A DNA stretch of 64,000 bases, taken from contig CM042685.1 in NCBI GenBank assembly GCA_023614405.1, positions 231,487,661-231,551,660 on the forward strand. The letters are read 5' to 3'. A program made the position numbers and the translations under genes. Below are positions 33,760 through 45,656 of this stretch, piece by piece. The notes under the pieces are model-generated. The model made no database searches. It saw only the letters and a program-made list of their open reading frames with translations, and was not told where the DNA came from. Origin of the DNA: Avena insularis (Eukaryota > Streptophyta > Magnoliopsida > Poales > Poaceae). The stretch's first letter is position 1. Each line of letters opens with the position of its first letter.

Positions 33760-35546
33760 AACTGCGATTCTCCAGCCGGTTTGGGCTCTCCAGCCGGCAT
33801 GTCCTTCTGCAGAGCCGCCACGTTCTGCATTATGATGCTCTTCTCTTCAGCGATGATCATTGCTTCGGCCAGCTTAGAGCCGTCTGAGGCGCACTCGATC
33901 GAACGCTTGTAGCATCCATCGATGGTGATCAATCCCTTTGGGCCTGGCAGCTTCATCTTGAGGTATGCGTAGTGCGGTACCCCCATGAACTTTGTCAGAG
34001 CTGGGCGCCCTAGTATGGCGTGGTAGGCGCTGGAGAGATTCATGACCTCGAACCAAATTGGCTCGCGACAGAAGTTGTTCTCGCTGCCGAAGATGACGTC
34101 CAGCCGGATCTTGCCGATTGGGGAGTGCGATGGCCCCGGTACTGCCCCATGGAACGAAGTGCTTGAAGGTTCCAGCTGGGATTCACGGATGCCCAGCCTC
34201 TCGAGGCTGCTTCGGTAAAGGAGGTTGATGCTGAAGGGATACAGGTAGGCTACACTAGCGCAAATAAAAAAAATTCTACCGCGTATACCAGGATTACTGT
34301 TGTCATAGATCACGGGATTACCACTAGACGCGCAGTTGTGGAATTGATGAAGCATGTCGAGGCAGTGTAGACGTTCCACGTCTCCTCCTTGTCCTCGTCC
34401 CACGAGCAGCTCCCCTTGCGCGACTCGTCCAAGCACTACAGATGCAGCGCCTCCGAGGTATCCACACGTACAGGGTGGAAGCGTTAGACGCCGGACTGCT
34501 AGGTCCGCGCGTGCAACACAGGCGTGAGTAGTGGCGGCTGGGAATGATCTGAGGTCTTACCCTGGTCAGCTCGCCCCACCCTCTCTTATATAGGCGTCTC
34601 TAGTGGGCTTCTACATTAGCAGCCCATTAGTAGCCTAAGCCTGGTCTAATTCGGATCCAATCCTCATTAGGCTTCCAGCCCCTTAAGTGTGTGACCCTAT
34701 AGGTTTATATGCGTATAGACATGACACGGATACACTTATTCTGTCAATAGTTGGTAGCGGCCTCTAGCAAGACGTGCCAACTCCTAAACACATACAAAGA
34801 TCATATCGGACGAACCATCACAAGGTTTAGTACATGTCTTTCCCTTTGCCTCATGATATTTGGTCTAGCTCCAAGATGACCTCCCTTTCTCGATACCGTG
34901 ATTCGGAATCCCTTTACTAGGTTAACTCTTAACCATATGTAGCACGGCCATGCATTTCTGGATCCGATCACTCGAGGGGCTCAGAGATATCTATCTCAAG
35001 TAGAGAGGGGCAAATCCCATCTTGATTGAACATGCCTTGCCGCATGCTTCAGGACAAACCCGAAAGCTACCTTTATAACTACCCTGTTACGGTGCAGCGT
35101 TTGATAGCCCCAAAGATCCACATCTCAAGTACATGCGACAATCTCAGGTCTAAGGACAAAACATACACGATGTGTAGAGAGAGAACTACAACTAATTGCC
35201 AGTCTCAGGTTGGGTCAGTCCAACCCCATGTTCATAACATGTGTCCACATCATTGGTTTGACATATCCATGTGTATGACTTGTGAAACATAGTCATCAAC
35301 CAATCGATGTCCTAGTCTAATATTCACGTGTGTCCTCACATGAACTCCGACTAGGGACAACTCTTAAATAACCATACAAGTAAAGAGTTTCACAAACAAT
35401 TCACATAATTGCCAATCAATACAAGTTGTGTGATATGGATATTCAATGAACATTACAATAACTCATGGATACATATGAAATATCATCATCTCTATGATTG
35501 CCTCTAGGGCATATTTCCTTCAGATGCTACTCCCTCCATCGATCAG
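33760..35546 (-). pseudogene. Protease of D, split by a copia LTR
   Basis: Minus strand. The active-site motif LIDGGSS is coded at about 35546-35528; the next residues INLLYRSSLERLG are coded from 34231 down. The gap is a 1291-bp solo LTR with its duplication. Downstream, the domain shows YHAILGRPALTKF, the usual ILGRP motif, and ends in a region with PAGEPKPAGESQ. The insertion falls within a few codons of the catalytic Asp-Gly. Inactive. Confidence 0.82.
34232..35522 (-). mobile_element. Solo LTR of an Angela/BARE-like copia element
   Basis: 1291 bp, read on the minus strand from TGAAGGAAATATGCCCTAG, close to the start of Angela/BARE-type Ty1/copia LTRs (a short family consensus, from memory). 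Ends are TGAAGG and CCTTCA on the plus strand, a 6-bp inverted repeat. A perfect 5-bp duplication gatgc flanks it (34227-34231 and 35523-35527). No internal region or second LTR exists, so the element was lost by recombination between its LTRs. A TATA-like 'cttatataggcg' lies near 34585. Confidence 0.88.
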
Positions 35547-37638
35547 CACTCAAGAGAAGCAGCATGAATGCTTCTTGGAGATGATGATGGGGTCCAGGAC
35601 CAACGCGTAGCTACCAGGGCTTGGTAACATGGCCGGCTGATCCTCCTTGCTCTAGGTGATCACCTGATCGGACCAGTGCAGGTATTGGGGGACGGGTGGG
35701 ACGATTGCGTTCACCTCCACCTCATGTCTCCGCTTGGCGTGCTTTGTTTCTGGTTCCGCCAGGAATATGTGGTAATTACCCACCTGTCGCGGGTAACCAT
35801 CTTCGTCATCCTTGCGGCGGTCGCGTCGTTCCCTGTTATCCGGTGGGCCTCCGGCTGGCGGTAGAGGTGATGGTGGGAGTCCACCGGCTTCGGCCATTTT
35901 CTTTGTCGAGCTGCATTGGCGCGTCGTGTAGTTCGCGGGCTTGTTGCCGACGCTGTGAAACTTGCACGGCCCATCGAGCATGGACTCGATGGTGTACTTA
36001 GGAAGAGGCGGCCTGTCATCAGGTCTCTTCCTCCGACTGCCTCCTGCAGCCAGATCCTCATGCACCGCGACTACCTGTTTGGTACCATACCGGCTATCCG
36101 ACTGGTCGTCTTTTCTCTTGCCGTGGCGGTTGTCGTGACCGTGCCTCCTGGGATGACGGTCGCCCGGCTGGCGACACTCCACCTGCTCGTCCGTAACGAT
36201 TTGGCCCTGGTCGTCCACCACGATGGGCTTCTTCATTGCCGCATCCGCGGTGGCGTACTTGTCTGCGATGGCCATGACCTGAGCCATGGTTCGCGGGTCT
36301 GCCCGGCTGAGATTATGCTTCAGCATGGTGCCGTCTCGGCAGCCGTTGGTGAAGAAGTCTATCGCCTGGTGCTCACGCACCCCTTCGCACGAATTGTGCA
36401 TGCTGGTCCATCGGGTGAGGTAGGCGTGATCCGACTCATCCTTGCCTTGAACACAGAGGGCGAGCTCACGAGGTCAACCCGGCCGCTTGTATGTTTTGGT
36501 GAAGTTACGGATGAACGCCTCTTCAAAGTCCAGTCACGCGTTGATGTTGTTGTCGGGGAGGCTGTTGAGCCACGTCCTCGCCGAGTCGACGGGCATGAGG
36601 GGGACGTAGCAGACGGCCAAGCGGAGGTTGCCATTGGTGATTCCCACCGCGGTGGTGTAATCGACCAACCAATACTCAGGCATGATGGTTCCGTTGTACT
36701 TTGGCGTGTCTCTTGAGAGTGAAAATCCTTTCGGAAACGGCTCGTTCCGGATGCGCGGGCCAAAACACTTTGGGCCAGCCGGACTTTCCTCCTCCAAGCT
36801 GTGTGACTACACCAAGAGGTTGATGCGCTCCCGCGCATCAGTTGGTTCTCGGGGACCGAGTCAGCCCTTCAAACGCGACGCAGGCGGGTCCTTGTTCGCG
36901 TCTTCTTCCTCCTCCGGTGCTCGCGTATTTTTCCCATAGGAGGCTCCGCCTGCGCGACTAACGCTGGAGGCAGCGGCGTCACGGTTGTGACGGCCGCGGT
37001 TGCCCGATTCGCCACGCGGGCGGCTGTTTTGCCCGACCCCTCCTGGAGAAGAGGCCTGTTGATGCTTGCTTCGTCCGTGCGCCGTATGGTCTGCGCCTTT
37101 GCGGAAGACGATGTCGCAGGAGTTGCCCACTTGGCTAGGGACGCCCTCGGCCTGCTGCTTTGTTAGCAGTAGCCACGAGGAGCTGCACACGCTCCTGCTG
37201 GCGACGAAGTTCCTCGCACTCCAGGTGCTTTAGCTCCGCGGCCGCCGCCTCGGCTGCCCTCATGTTCTTGGCGGGGGTGCTGTAGACAGGCCACGCCACA
37301 CCTACATGTGAGTCAGCGGCGCGATCCAGTTCTGACGCTAGGTCGCGCCCTTGGTGTTGGATCTTCCTGACGAAGCCATGGGCTGCGTTGTACTCATGCA
37401 CGGAGGCGTTTAGCCGACGCTGGTTAGCCGCGACCTTGGTGGCTTCTTCCAGGAGCTTCTGGCGTGTAGGTTAGAGTGCTGCCGCCTCAGCCGTTGGATC
37501 CGTCTCGACGACGACCGGAGCGTGCAGGTGCTGGATGGAGGCAGTGAGCGGGTCTTGCTCCGGCTCAGGCGTGGAGTCTTCTCCTCCAGCACGACGTTCT
37601 TGAGGCTGCCGATGGTTTTCGCGAGCGTTCGCCATCAT
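35528..37638 (-). pseudogene. Gag of D
   Basis: Minus strand. MMANARENHRQPQ at 37638 is my preferred start; an upstream ATG at 37929 is possible. A helical, Ala- and Glu-rich N-terminus (AEAAAAELKHLECEELRRQQ) is followed by the capsid-like domain of Tat elements: PKYNGTIMPEYWLVDYTTAV and CYVPLMPVDSARTWLNSLP. The C-terminal part is basic, with HGHDNRHGKRKDDQSDSRY, and there is a degenerate Cys motif. Breaks: TAA near 37471, a frame change near 37135, TGA near 36534 (probably from TGG) and TGA near 36477. Not functional. Confidence 0.78.
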
Positions 37639-37923
37639 GACTTCGACGCAAACCCTCCCTGCGGCTGGGACACGGGTGAGGGGCACATCGAGGACGGGGG
37701 TGACCACGCTGGGAAAACCCTCAACGACAGTGGCAACGTAGACGCGGATGTCTCCAAAATGCATGATGGAGCTGTCGGCGGGGAAGGTGTTCCCAGCGAA
37801 GCATGCTGCATTGTCGATGACGCAGTCGAAGGCACCGAGCGTGAGAACGAGGCCAGAGGCCACGCGTTCTCCGGTGACGAGCGGAAGTCCCATGCGGAAG
37901 ATGATCCCAGCCGAAGCGCTGTG

Positions 37924-37940
37924 CCCCATAGTGGGCGCCA
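37924..37940 (-). other. Primer-binding site of D
   Basis: TGGCGCCCACTATGGGG on the minus strand, two bases from the end of the 5' LTR. It is the same type as in G. Confidence 0.75.
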
Positions 37941-37942
37941 AC

Positions 37943-38807
37943 TATCGTGGTGTGGAACACGGCAGAGCCATCGGGGATGGCAAAGAAGGGACACACAAAT
38001 GCATTCGGTGGCTCATGCAACGGGTTGGGCACGATGCACTGCAAACACAGGGACATACCAAGGTTCGGGGCCCTCTTGGCGAGGTAACACCCCTACTCCT
38101 GCAAGATGAACTATGTATGGGAGCTCGATGCTCAGTACAAGTGCTCCTTGAGCTGTTTCCTTAGCTACTATCGATGGCTAGAGGAAGATGGGAGATAGAT
38201 GCTAACACTTCTCTTCTCCTACTGTTGTATCTTACCTAGAACCCTGGCTCTGCCCTCCCTTATATACTGGTATGGGGGCAGATTACATATTGGGTCCTAG
38301 GGTTTACTGTTTGGATATGGGTTTACAGGGCAGGGCCAGCTGCAGGGCCTAGCCGGTGGGCCAGGACCCAGTCCGCCCTTCTTTTAGCGTCATCCTTCTC
38401 TCTAGTGGTCACCCAGGCTTCCTTTGGGGCGTCACCCTTGCTTTAACGGTCACCCAGACCGCTTTCGCCAGTCCAGCTGACCGTCTTGCTTTATCTTTGT
38501 CTGGTAGCGCCTGTCATGACGACATGCCAGCTTCCTTGATGACGAGGGAGAGCCAGAAGCGTACCCTGCATGGAGCGTCAGTCCTTCCGTGCTCTCCATC
38601 GAATCCGCGGTGAGCCGGGTGGGAACGGCCACCCGGTCGGTTCTTCTGGCCACCGGCTAGACGGGCCAGCCGGGAAGGTTATAAGCCCAGCCGGGCTTGC
38701 TTGCCAGACGACTAGAGTTGTAATTCCTGGAGGCCAGGCGGCCTGCATCTTCTGGAGCTGGCCTACTTGTGCCTGGCTTTCCCCACCCGGGGGTTATCCC
38801 CCCGACA
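37943..38807 (-). repeat. 5' LTR of D
   Basis: 865 bp; starts TGTCGGGGGGATAACC and ends CCACACCACGATA on the minus strand, so the terminal CA has become TA. A TATA-like box lies at 38260-38266 on the minus strand. It is followed directly by the primer site. Confidence 0.85.
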
Positions 38808-39904
38808 CAGGAACATCTGGTTTAGGAGTAATAGGCTCAGTTGCATTCAGCTCAGTTGAAGTCCAATAATCATAATTTTTGCTTATTTTAGCCATTAATT
38901 CTTCAGCATCTGTAGGAGTCCTTTTCCTGAAAACACAATCAGCAAAGCTATCTAGGTAGGTCCTAGAATCATCAGTTAGTCCATTATAATAAATATCAAG
39001 AAGCTCATTCTTAGGTAATGGACATCCAGGATGTGCATGAATCAAGGCACAGAACCTTCTCCATGACTCAGGCAATTTCTCTTCTTCTCCCTGTTTAAAA
39101 TCAAAAAGTCTCTACAAAGCAACATGTCTAGCACTGGGAGGAAAATATTTCTGGAAGAAAGAAGCAATCAAGAAATCAGGGCTATCAATGGAACCAGGAG
39201 GTAATCTATTAACCAAGACCTATCTTCTCCTTTTAGTGAAAAAAGGAAGATCTTAGGAACAAAGTACTTGCGCATCTTAAAATCATCAGAGAATAAAGAA
39301 CTCATAGTAGAAAGCTCATTCATATGATCCACATCACTCTCATTTTCAGTCCCCAAAAAGGTTCTTTCTCAATAATATCTAAATAAGATAAATCAAGAGA
39401 GAAATCATAAACTTTATCTTTAATATCTATGGGAGAAGTGGCAAACTTAGGATCAGAGGAAAACTTAGGCATGATAGTACGTCTAGAAAGGAGACTCTTA
39501 ATAACACTAGTACCATGTGTGTTTCGGCACTATTCAACAAAATCATCAGTGAACTCAATGTAACCATCATTAATATCATAACTCTCACTAGACTCATGTG
39601 AGCTAACAGGTGTAATAGTGTCTTCACTAGGAGTTTCGATATTTCCTAGACTAGCCATAGTAGCATCTAGAAAAGTACCTAATGAACCACTCGCATCAAG
39701 CACAGTAGAAGTAACATCATGAGTATCAAAAGCAGTTTCAGACTTAGCAGTAGTAGCAGTGTGTGTAGCATGTGTATGTGGTGGTGGTGTAACAAGCTTA
39801 CTTATAACAGACGATGAATCAAGAGCAGCAGAGGTGTTTAGGAGTATACCTCTTCTTGTAGTGGATGGTAAAATAGGGAACTTTCCATCACGAGTCTTCC
39901 CCAT
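38808..39904 (-). pseudogene. Element A gag, N-terminal part
   Basis: Minus strand, starting with the conserved MGK(T/S)RDGKFPILPSTTRRG at 39904; the rest lies at 9307-10893 across insertion D. It includes a Ser/Thr-rich N-terminus, the DINDGYIEFTDDF block, and the gag core with SWRRFCALIHAHPGCPLPKNE and TYLDSFADCVFRKRTP. It is broken by a TAG near 39530 and frame changes near 39170-39370. The same protein is coded in B (minus) and C (plus). Confidence 0.8.
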
Positions 39905-39963
39905 GATGAAAGGAGTAACAGTGAACAATAATAGATCCAAGTGAACTTACAAATAAAGCTATG

Positions 39964-39982
39964 CTCCCCGGCAACGACGCCA
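39964..39982 (-). other. Primer-binding site of A (tRNA-Asp type)
   Basis: TGGCGTCGTTGCCGGGGAG on the minus strand, 11 bases from the LTR end. It matches the complement of the 3' end of plant tRNA-Asp (TGGCGCCGTTGCCGGGG) with one change. Confidence 0.85.
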
Positions 39983-39993
39983 GAAAATAGTCT

Positions 39994-41375
39994 TGATGAC
40001 CCACAAGTGTAGGGGATCACAACAGTCTTCGCGGGTAGTATTACCCAATTTATTGATTCGACACAAGGGGAACCAAAGAATACTTGCAAGCCTCAACAAC
40101 TGAGTTGTCAATTCAGCTGCACCTGGAAATAGTTCTTGCTCACAGAATTTTATCAGTAGCAACAGTTTGTAGTAGCAATAGCAAAGCAGTAGAAACAGTA
40201 GAACAAGAGCAATAGTATCAGTAACACTAACCAGTGGGATTCGAGTGCGGTAGGCATAGGGATGGATGGATGGGCGTTGCATGGACGAGTCTAAATATGT
40301 AACTTCAAGATCTAGGGCATTGTAGATAAATAATAACAAGCATCCAAATACTAAACAATCCTAGGCATGTGCTCCAAATATAATCATACGTGCTCGCACT
40401 GAGAACTTGTACAACATCTTCTGTCCAGCCAGCCCGTTGCAGTGGGGCCTCTAGGGAACTACTGGAAATTAAGGTGCTCCTTTTAATAGAGCACCAGAGC
40501 AAAACATTAACACTCTGGGAACACATATGATCCTCACACCACAGCCATCCCCTCCGTTGTCCCAATTATTGTCACTTTGGGGCCTTTGGATCCGGATAAT
40601 GATATGTGTACACAACTTGCAGATAAGATCACAAATAATACTATCATAATGATTCAATAATAAGTTTAGATCTGAGATCATGGCACTCGGGCCCTAGTGA
40701 CAAGCATTAAGCATAACAAGTTGCAACAAAGTCAAATAGCACTAATAGATATATTAGGCACTATGCCCTAACAATCTTATTCGATTACATGATAGAACTC
40801 ATCCAATCCCTACCATCCCCAAGCCTATAGCGGGGGATTACTCACTCATGGTTGAGGGAAACATTGATGGTCGATGGAGATGCGTTGGTGATGACGATGG
40901 CGATGATCCTCTCCAAATTCCCCGTCCCGGCAGGGTGCTAGGACGGAGTTTCTAGATCTGAATCTTGGTTTCTGGTGGCGGCGGAGCGGAACTCTTTTTG
41001 GAAAACTATCGAACCCCCCCTCAGTTTTTAGGTCGAGAGGCAACTTATAGGTACACAGGGAGGCCGAGGGGGTGCCTGGGGTGGCTGCACCCCCTAGGCG
41101 TGGCTAGTGGTGGGCCCGCTCCTGGCAGGAGTGTGGGCCCCTAGGCCCCTTCTCCGTCTCGTCTTCTGGCTCCGTGGATCTTCTGGTGAAATATAATTTT
41201 TGGCATATTTTCTGGGATTTTACCTGATAGTTGATTTTCTGCACAAAAACAAGACACCAAGGTAATTCTGTTGAAAACAGCGCCAGTCCGTGTTAGTTGT
41301 ATCCAAATCATACAAGTTTAGAGGAGAAACAATAGCAAAAGTGTTCGGGAAAGTTGATACGTTTTGGACGTATCA
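39994..41375 (-). repeat. 5' LTR of A
   Basis: 1382 bp; on the minus strand it starts TGATACGTCCAAAACGTAT and ends GGGTCATCA. It is closely collinear with the LTRs of B (1383 bp) and C (1376 bp). The bases outside it, atact, would be the target duplication; the partner is beyond the window. Confidence 0.88.
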
Positions 41376-42343
41376 ATACTTTATCTCCCATATGTGGTAA
41401 TTCTAATGATGCTTGTGATATTTTAAAGCCACATACTAAAAGCGTCCCTTTTAAAATACCTATGGAAATTGTTGAACGTGTTATAAATAACTACTATTTT
41501 GGAGACGGAATTGTCCATCCTGGTGATCATTTACTCTTTATACATGAATTATGCGAGTTTTTCAAGTGTGCAGGTATTTCGATGGACCAAGTTAAGAGGA
41601 AGCTATTCTCTTTATCACTTAGGTACAAAGCAAGGGAGTGGTATAAGTCAGTAGATGATCCTAATCATTTGGAATGGAAGGAACTTGAATCTCTCTTTTA
41701 CTCTAAACTTTATCCTCCTCATGAAATCCATAAATATAGGAATTATATTTATAATTTTCACCCTCATGATGGAGAAAGTATTGCCCAAGCTTGGGGGAGA
41801 TTGAAGTCACTAATGCTCAAATGTCCCATTCATGAGCTCCCCAGTAATAGTATTAATAATAATTTTTATGCAAGGCTTTCAGGACATTACAAGAACGATC
41901 TAGATACCTGTTTAGAGGGATCCTTCACAACTAAGGAGGTCAAATCTAAGTGGGATATTCTTGAAACAATTCAAAGCAATACCGAAGATTGGTATAACGA
42001 CAAAGGTAAAGAACCAGGTATAAACTATAAGTATGATTGCATTAAGTCTTTTGCTAAAACTGCTGATTTTCAAGAGCTTAGTGCTAAATATGGTCTTGAT
42101 CCTCAAATTCTTGTTAATTGTTGTAGAGCCTTTGCTTCCCATATTAATGCTCCTAAAGAAAAATGGGACATGTATCATGAACCTTTTAAAGACACTTGCA
42201 TGGAAAATGAAAATGTTATTAATGATTGCAATGAACATGCTCAAACTTCCGAAAGTACTATTTCTTATAAGCATGTTAATTTTTGTGATATACATAGATC
42301 TTGTGAAAAGAATCAAATCGAAGAAGAATATTCTATCACCCAC
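41376..42343 (+). pseudogene. Athila-type gag fragment (K')
   Basis: An open stretch of about 320 codons, truncated at both ends by A on the left and B on the right. It contains the capsid-type core: PFKIPMEIVERVINNYYFGD, HLLFIHELCEFFKCAGIS, REWYKSVDDPNHLEWKELES and GESIAQAWGRLKSLMLKCP. The GESIAQAWGR motif is typical of Athila-lineage gag. It differs from the gag of A, B and C but looks like the middle of the protein whose start is coded by K at 54180. It begins at codon NTLSPICG with no start of its own. It may be the target into which A inserted. Confidence 0.75.
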
Positions 42344-42589
42344 TGGACGTATCAACTCCCCTAAAGCCGTCTTGTACTCTAGCTCCATGGATCTTCTGGT
42401 GAAATAGGACTTTTGGCATATTTTCCGGGATTTTTCCTGATAGTTGATTTTATGCACAAAAACTAGACACCGAGGTAATTCTGCTAAAAACAACGTTAGT
42501 CCGTGTTAGTTGTATCCAAATCACACAAGTTTAGGGGAGAAACAATAACAAAAGTGTTCGGTAAAGTAGATACGTTTTGGACATATCAA
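42344..42589 (-). repeat. Rearranged remnant of the 3' LTR of B
   Basis: Only about 220 bp of LTR start survive (42369-42589, minus-strand start TGATATGTCCAAAACGTAT). Beyond it lies a 25-bp piece (42344-42368) that again shows an LTR start joined to its polypurine side, 'tggacgtatcaactccc' on the plus strand. The remaining ~1.1 kb of LTR is missing. Confidence 0.7.
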
Positions 42590-44600
42590 CTCCCCCAAAG
42601 CTTAGCTTATTCCTTATCCTCAAGCAATTCAGTTGAAAACTGAGTGCGATAAAAGAACTTTGACAAACACGTTTGCTTCACATGATGTATGTATTCTCAG
42701 CACAGGAGTAGATGCTTAAAACATTCATAATAATAAGTATGCAACTAAGTCTACTCAATAGTCATTGCAAGCTATGAAGAGAAACCAACTCAATAAAAAT
42801 AAGTAGCATGAAACATGAACATAAGCAACATTGTAATGCTCATAATAAGGTATGATAGAGTGGTATCTCGCTTGCCTTTGTTTGTAGAGCAAAATATAAA
42901 TGCCAAGGCACCTCTGAAGTTTAAGTGAATACTAGAAGTAAAGATATCAGAGATACACGCATCAAAGTCATGACATAATTAACCAAGTTTTGGAACAAAC
43001 ACGATAATGAAAACTATGGTCTCAAGAAGGTGCTCATAGAATAAGTGGTGACTCAACAAGGAAGTGAAACAGGTTTTGAAAAGTTTGAAAGGCTTCCAAA
43101 TGCTGAAAGAAAGGTACTCATTAGCTTTGAGCTCTCATTGCCCCTATCATAGGCATCTTTATATGGTTAAGGTGAAAGTGAGGTCCAATCTGAGTTATAT
43201 GGTTGACAGACCATAAAATGGAAATCCCAAGTCCCTTGAGTACGAGGGCCGCTCCGCATGCTACTCAACTTTGGTTACCTGTAAGTTCTTGTCATTGTAA
43301 ATACATGCATATCATAGAGAACTTACAACGGGGTACCCCTAGCACATGATACAGGAGCTATCCCGTGATAAAAATGACAAGGCAAGAAGATAATGAGCAT
43401 CTTAGCGATCTTTTTATTTACTATGTGCATAGATTTTTATTGAGGATGCTTCACAGAATTATCATTATGGTAATGCTGCAAGTTTCCACCATGATTAGGC
43501 ATGGCTTAGGCTAGCGGCCCAGGCGTTTCTCTAACACAATGTATAAACTCCATGAACTCAAAAGCTCCCCTTTTATTTCACACTGACGACATCTGCAAAC
43601 AAAAGAGCAAGGTATCAACTAGATATGTAACCATAAGTGTTGAAAGCGTTCCCTGTGACAACACGGTTCTGCTGACTCCCAGCATATAATTTGCAAGCAT
43701 ATAACTTTCATGGACAGGTCACAATGGTTCAGGATTATTAAGTGCAAGGAATAAAGTGTGCCATCAAGTTTGTGAGAGCTTTACTAACTAACTTTCTCAA
43801 AGCAGTCAAACATTTTATTTGGAAGAAAACAAGGCATAATGAATATGCACTAAAGTAGCAATTGATGCTAATAGGTAGGTATGGTGGACACAGTTGGCAA
43901 TATTGGTTTTGGGGAGTTGGATGCACAAGTAGATCTCATACTCAGTGCAAGTGAAGGCTAGCAATAGAGATGGAGCGCCAAACGAGAGAGCAATAACTGT
44001 CGTAATCATGCTTGCAAAAAAACAGGACTAATTATGGCATGAAAGTGATACAAGAACTCTAAGGAAAAATAAATCATCGAGGCTTACTGGCTATTGTTTA
44101 GTCATATGCATGCGTGAGCATGTGCCAAGTCGATTCACATGAAACTTTCAGAGGAGGATACCACAATATCATGCCAAAATATGAATAAAACAATGCAAGC
44201 AAACATTCATATGACATGCTACAAACTATTAGCAAGCTGGAGCTAATCATAAGCAAGCAAAAACTACTAAGCATCCATAATAACATACACCTTACATGAA
44301 CATACTAAGCATGCTCACAATGATGAGTATATGTACAAAACTAAAAACAAATAGAGTTTGTTACCAGCCTCTTACCACACCTCAAGTTGTCTTAATATTC
44401 ATTATTGCCCTTCACTTGTGTGGCTTGAATAATAACATGAAACCAAACTCCACTGAGGACGGCTGAACCCTGCAAACAACTCACAAAACCAAAGAAGAAC
44501 AACAAATATTTTTGGTGTTTTCGATTTTTTTTTCAAACAAGCAAACAAAACAAAAAGAAACAAAGCAAAAACAAACCAAACAAGAAGCAAACAAAGCAAA
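42590..44600 (-). other. 3' non-coding region of B
   Basis: No gene is seen. The polypurine side 'gctttgggggagt' abuts the LTR. The region is collinear with 2011-3565 in J, with long near-identical blocks although J and B are separate families by LTR sequence. 44480-44720 is a purine-rich stretch on the plus strand (A/C/G runs such as 'aaacaaagcaaaaacaaacc'). Confidence 0.65.
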
Positions 44601-44774
44601 ATCTTTTTGGATTTTTCTTTAAGGCAAACCAAAGCTAAAAAGAAAAGAAACAAACCAAAAGAAACAACGAATTTTTTTTTGGTATTTTTGTGTTTTTGAG
44701 AAAGCATCAATAAGAAAGAAAGCGAAACAAAGAATATACAAATAACCGACCGAACAAGATATATAGATGAGTGT

Positions 44775-45656
44775 GATGTCGGTATACCTCCCCCCAAGCT
44801 TAGGCTTTTGGCCTAAGTGGGGCTCAACTCCATGGTGACCAAGTAGGAGCACCTCCGTAGTACGTCGAGGAGGCCCCTTCGTCCTGGTACGAGCTCGAGG
44901 ACTCCCCTGTGTAGTGAACAGAGGGGTCGTATGAGGGCGCGTCCCCCTGCTAGCGTTCGTGGAAGCCAAGAATGCGCATCTTGTTATCCATCTGCTACTT
45001 GGAGCGTGACAAAAGTCCTTGAGAAATACTGAACAAAGTGGTTTGGGGAGAGGGATCTCTCTCTCTTCCCCATCAATAAACAACATTCTATAAACCAAGC
45101 TCTCAAGGGTAGAGCCAGTAGTGACAAAGTGATGCACCTTCATGGCGGCAAGATCAAGCCTCTGAGGAGCCAAAACTGTATCATTTTGATCAACGGCAAG
45201 GTCCAAAGCAGCAACAACACGTGCAGCAATAATTCCCCCATAAATGGGTCCCTTAGCAGCTAAACGAAGAGCAATGAGAGAACCAAGATTGTACTTAGTT
45301 TCATTGTTGAGCGCAGCAGCTATGAATGCCAAATGATAGTTGGAAATATTACTAGTGTTCTCCCTACCAAGAACACTAGTGGCAAGATAGTAAGCAAAGT
45401 ACCTGATAGCTAGGAGTTGAATATTTCTTATCTTTCCCCTTTGAGCTCTACGGTCATCATTATTAGTTATCCCGCGGTAGAGCTCCAACAAATCAGCGGG
45501 TTGAGTTGGAATCTTCTTTGCCGACCCAGCTGTACCAAGTCCCAGGGCCTCACAAAATTTCTTCAATGGCATAGTGTAAGACCTGCCATAAATTTTGAAA
45601 GACACATCTGGTTTGAACATGCTGTTAGCAAAAAAGAAAAGATCTCCACGAATTTT
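44775..45656 (-). pseudogene. ATHILA ORF-1-like protein in B
   Basis: Minus strand. The frame is open from about 45656, with an ATG at 45620 inside it. It reads MFKPDVSFKIYGRSYTMPLK, then IRNIQLLAIRYFAYYLATSV, then LRLAAKGPIYGGIIAARVVA. This is the domain of the Arabidopsis-retrotransposon ORF-1 (ATHILA) family, in which a helical region follows 'IRYFA'. Function in this family is unknown. The frame ends at a Gly/Pro-rich tail and a stop near 44775, where 'aagcttggggggagg' begins on the minus strand. I see no stop inside the domain, but the upstream start is unclear, so it could be an intact remnant or the 3' part of a longer frame. Confidence 0.6.

Larger units (their letters stand above)
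10894..38807 (-). mobile_element. Tat-type Ty3/gypsy element D, interrupted by T and a copia LTR
   Basis: Minus-strand element with LTRs at 10894-11738 and 37943-38807, flanked by cagaa (10889-10893) and cagga (38808-38812), a 5-bp target duplication with one change. Removing it rejoins the gag of A in register with C (compare 57225-57245). Order along the minus strand: LTR, primer site, gag, protease, reverse transcriptase, RNase H, a second RNase H, integrase, 103-bp repeats, antisense gene, polypurine tract, LTR. The second RNase H and the antisense gene are typical of the Tat clade. It contains the Tekay element at 15514-29423 and a copia solo LTR at 34232-35522; without these it is about 12.7 kb. 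All coding regions are broken. Confidence 0.88.

Noticed and set aside
38808..38812. That D and T might not be true insertions because their duplications are imperfect
   Set aside because: LTR ends, primer sites and the rejoined flanking frames all support insertion; single-base decay of a 5-bp duplication is common.
44402..44797. A hydrophobic minus-strand frame resembling a membrane protein
   Set aside because: It is translated from low-complexity purine/pyrimidine runs in the 3' non-coding part of B; Phe/Leu/Lys richness is compositional.
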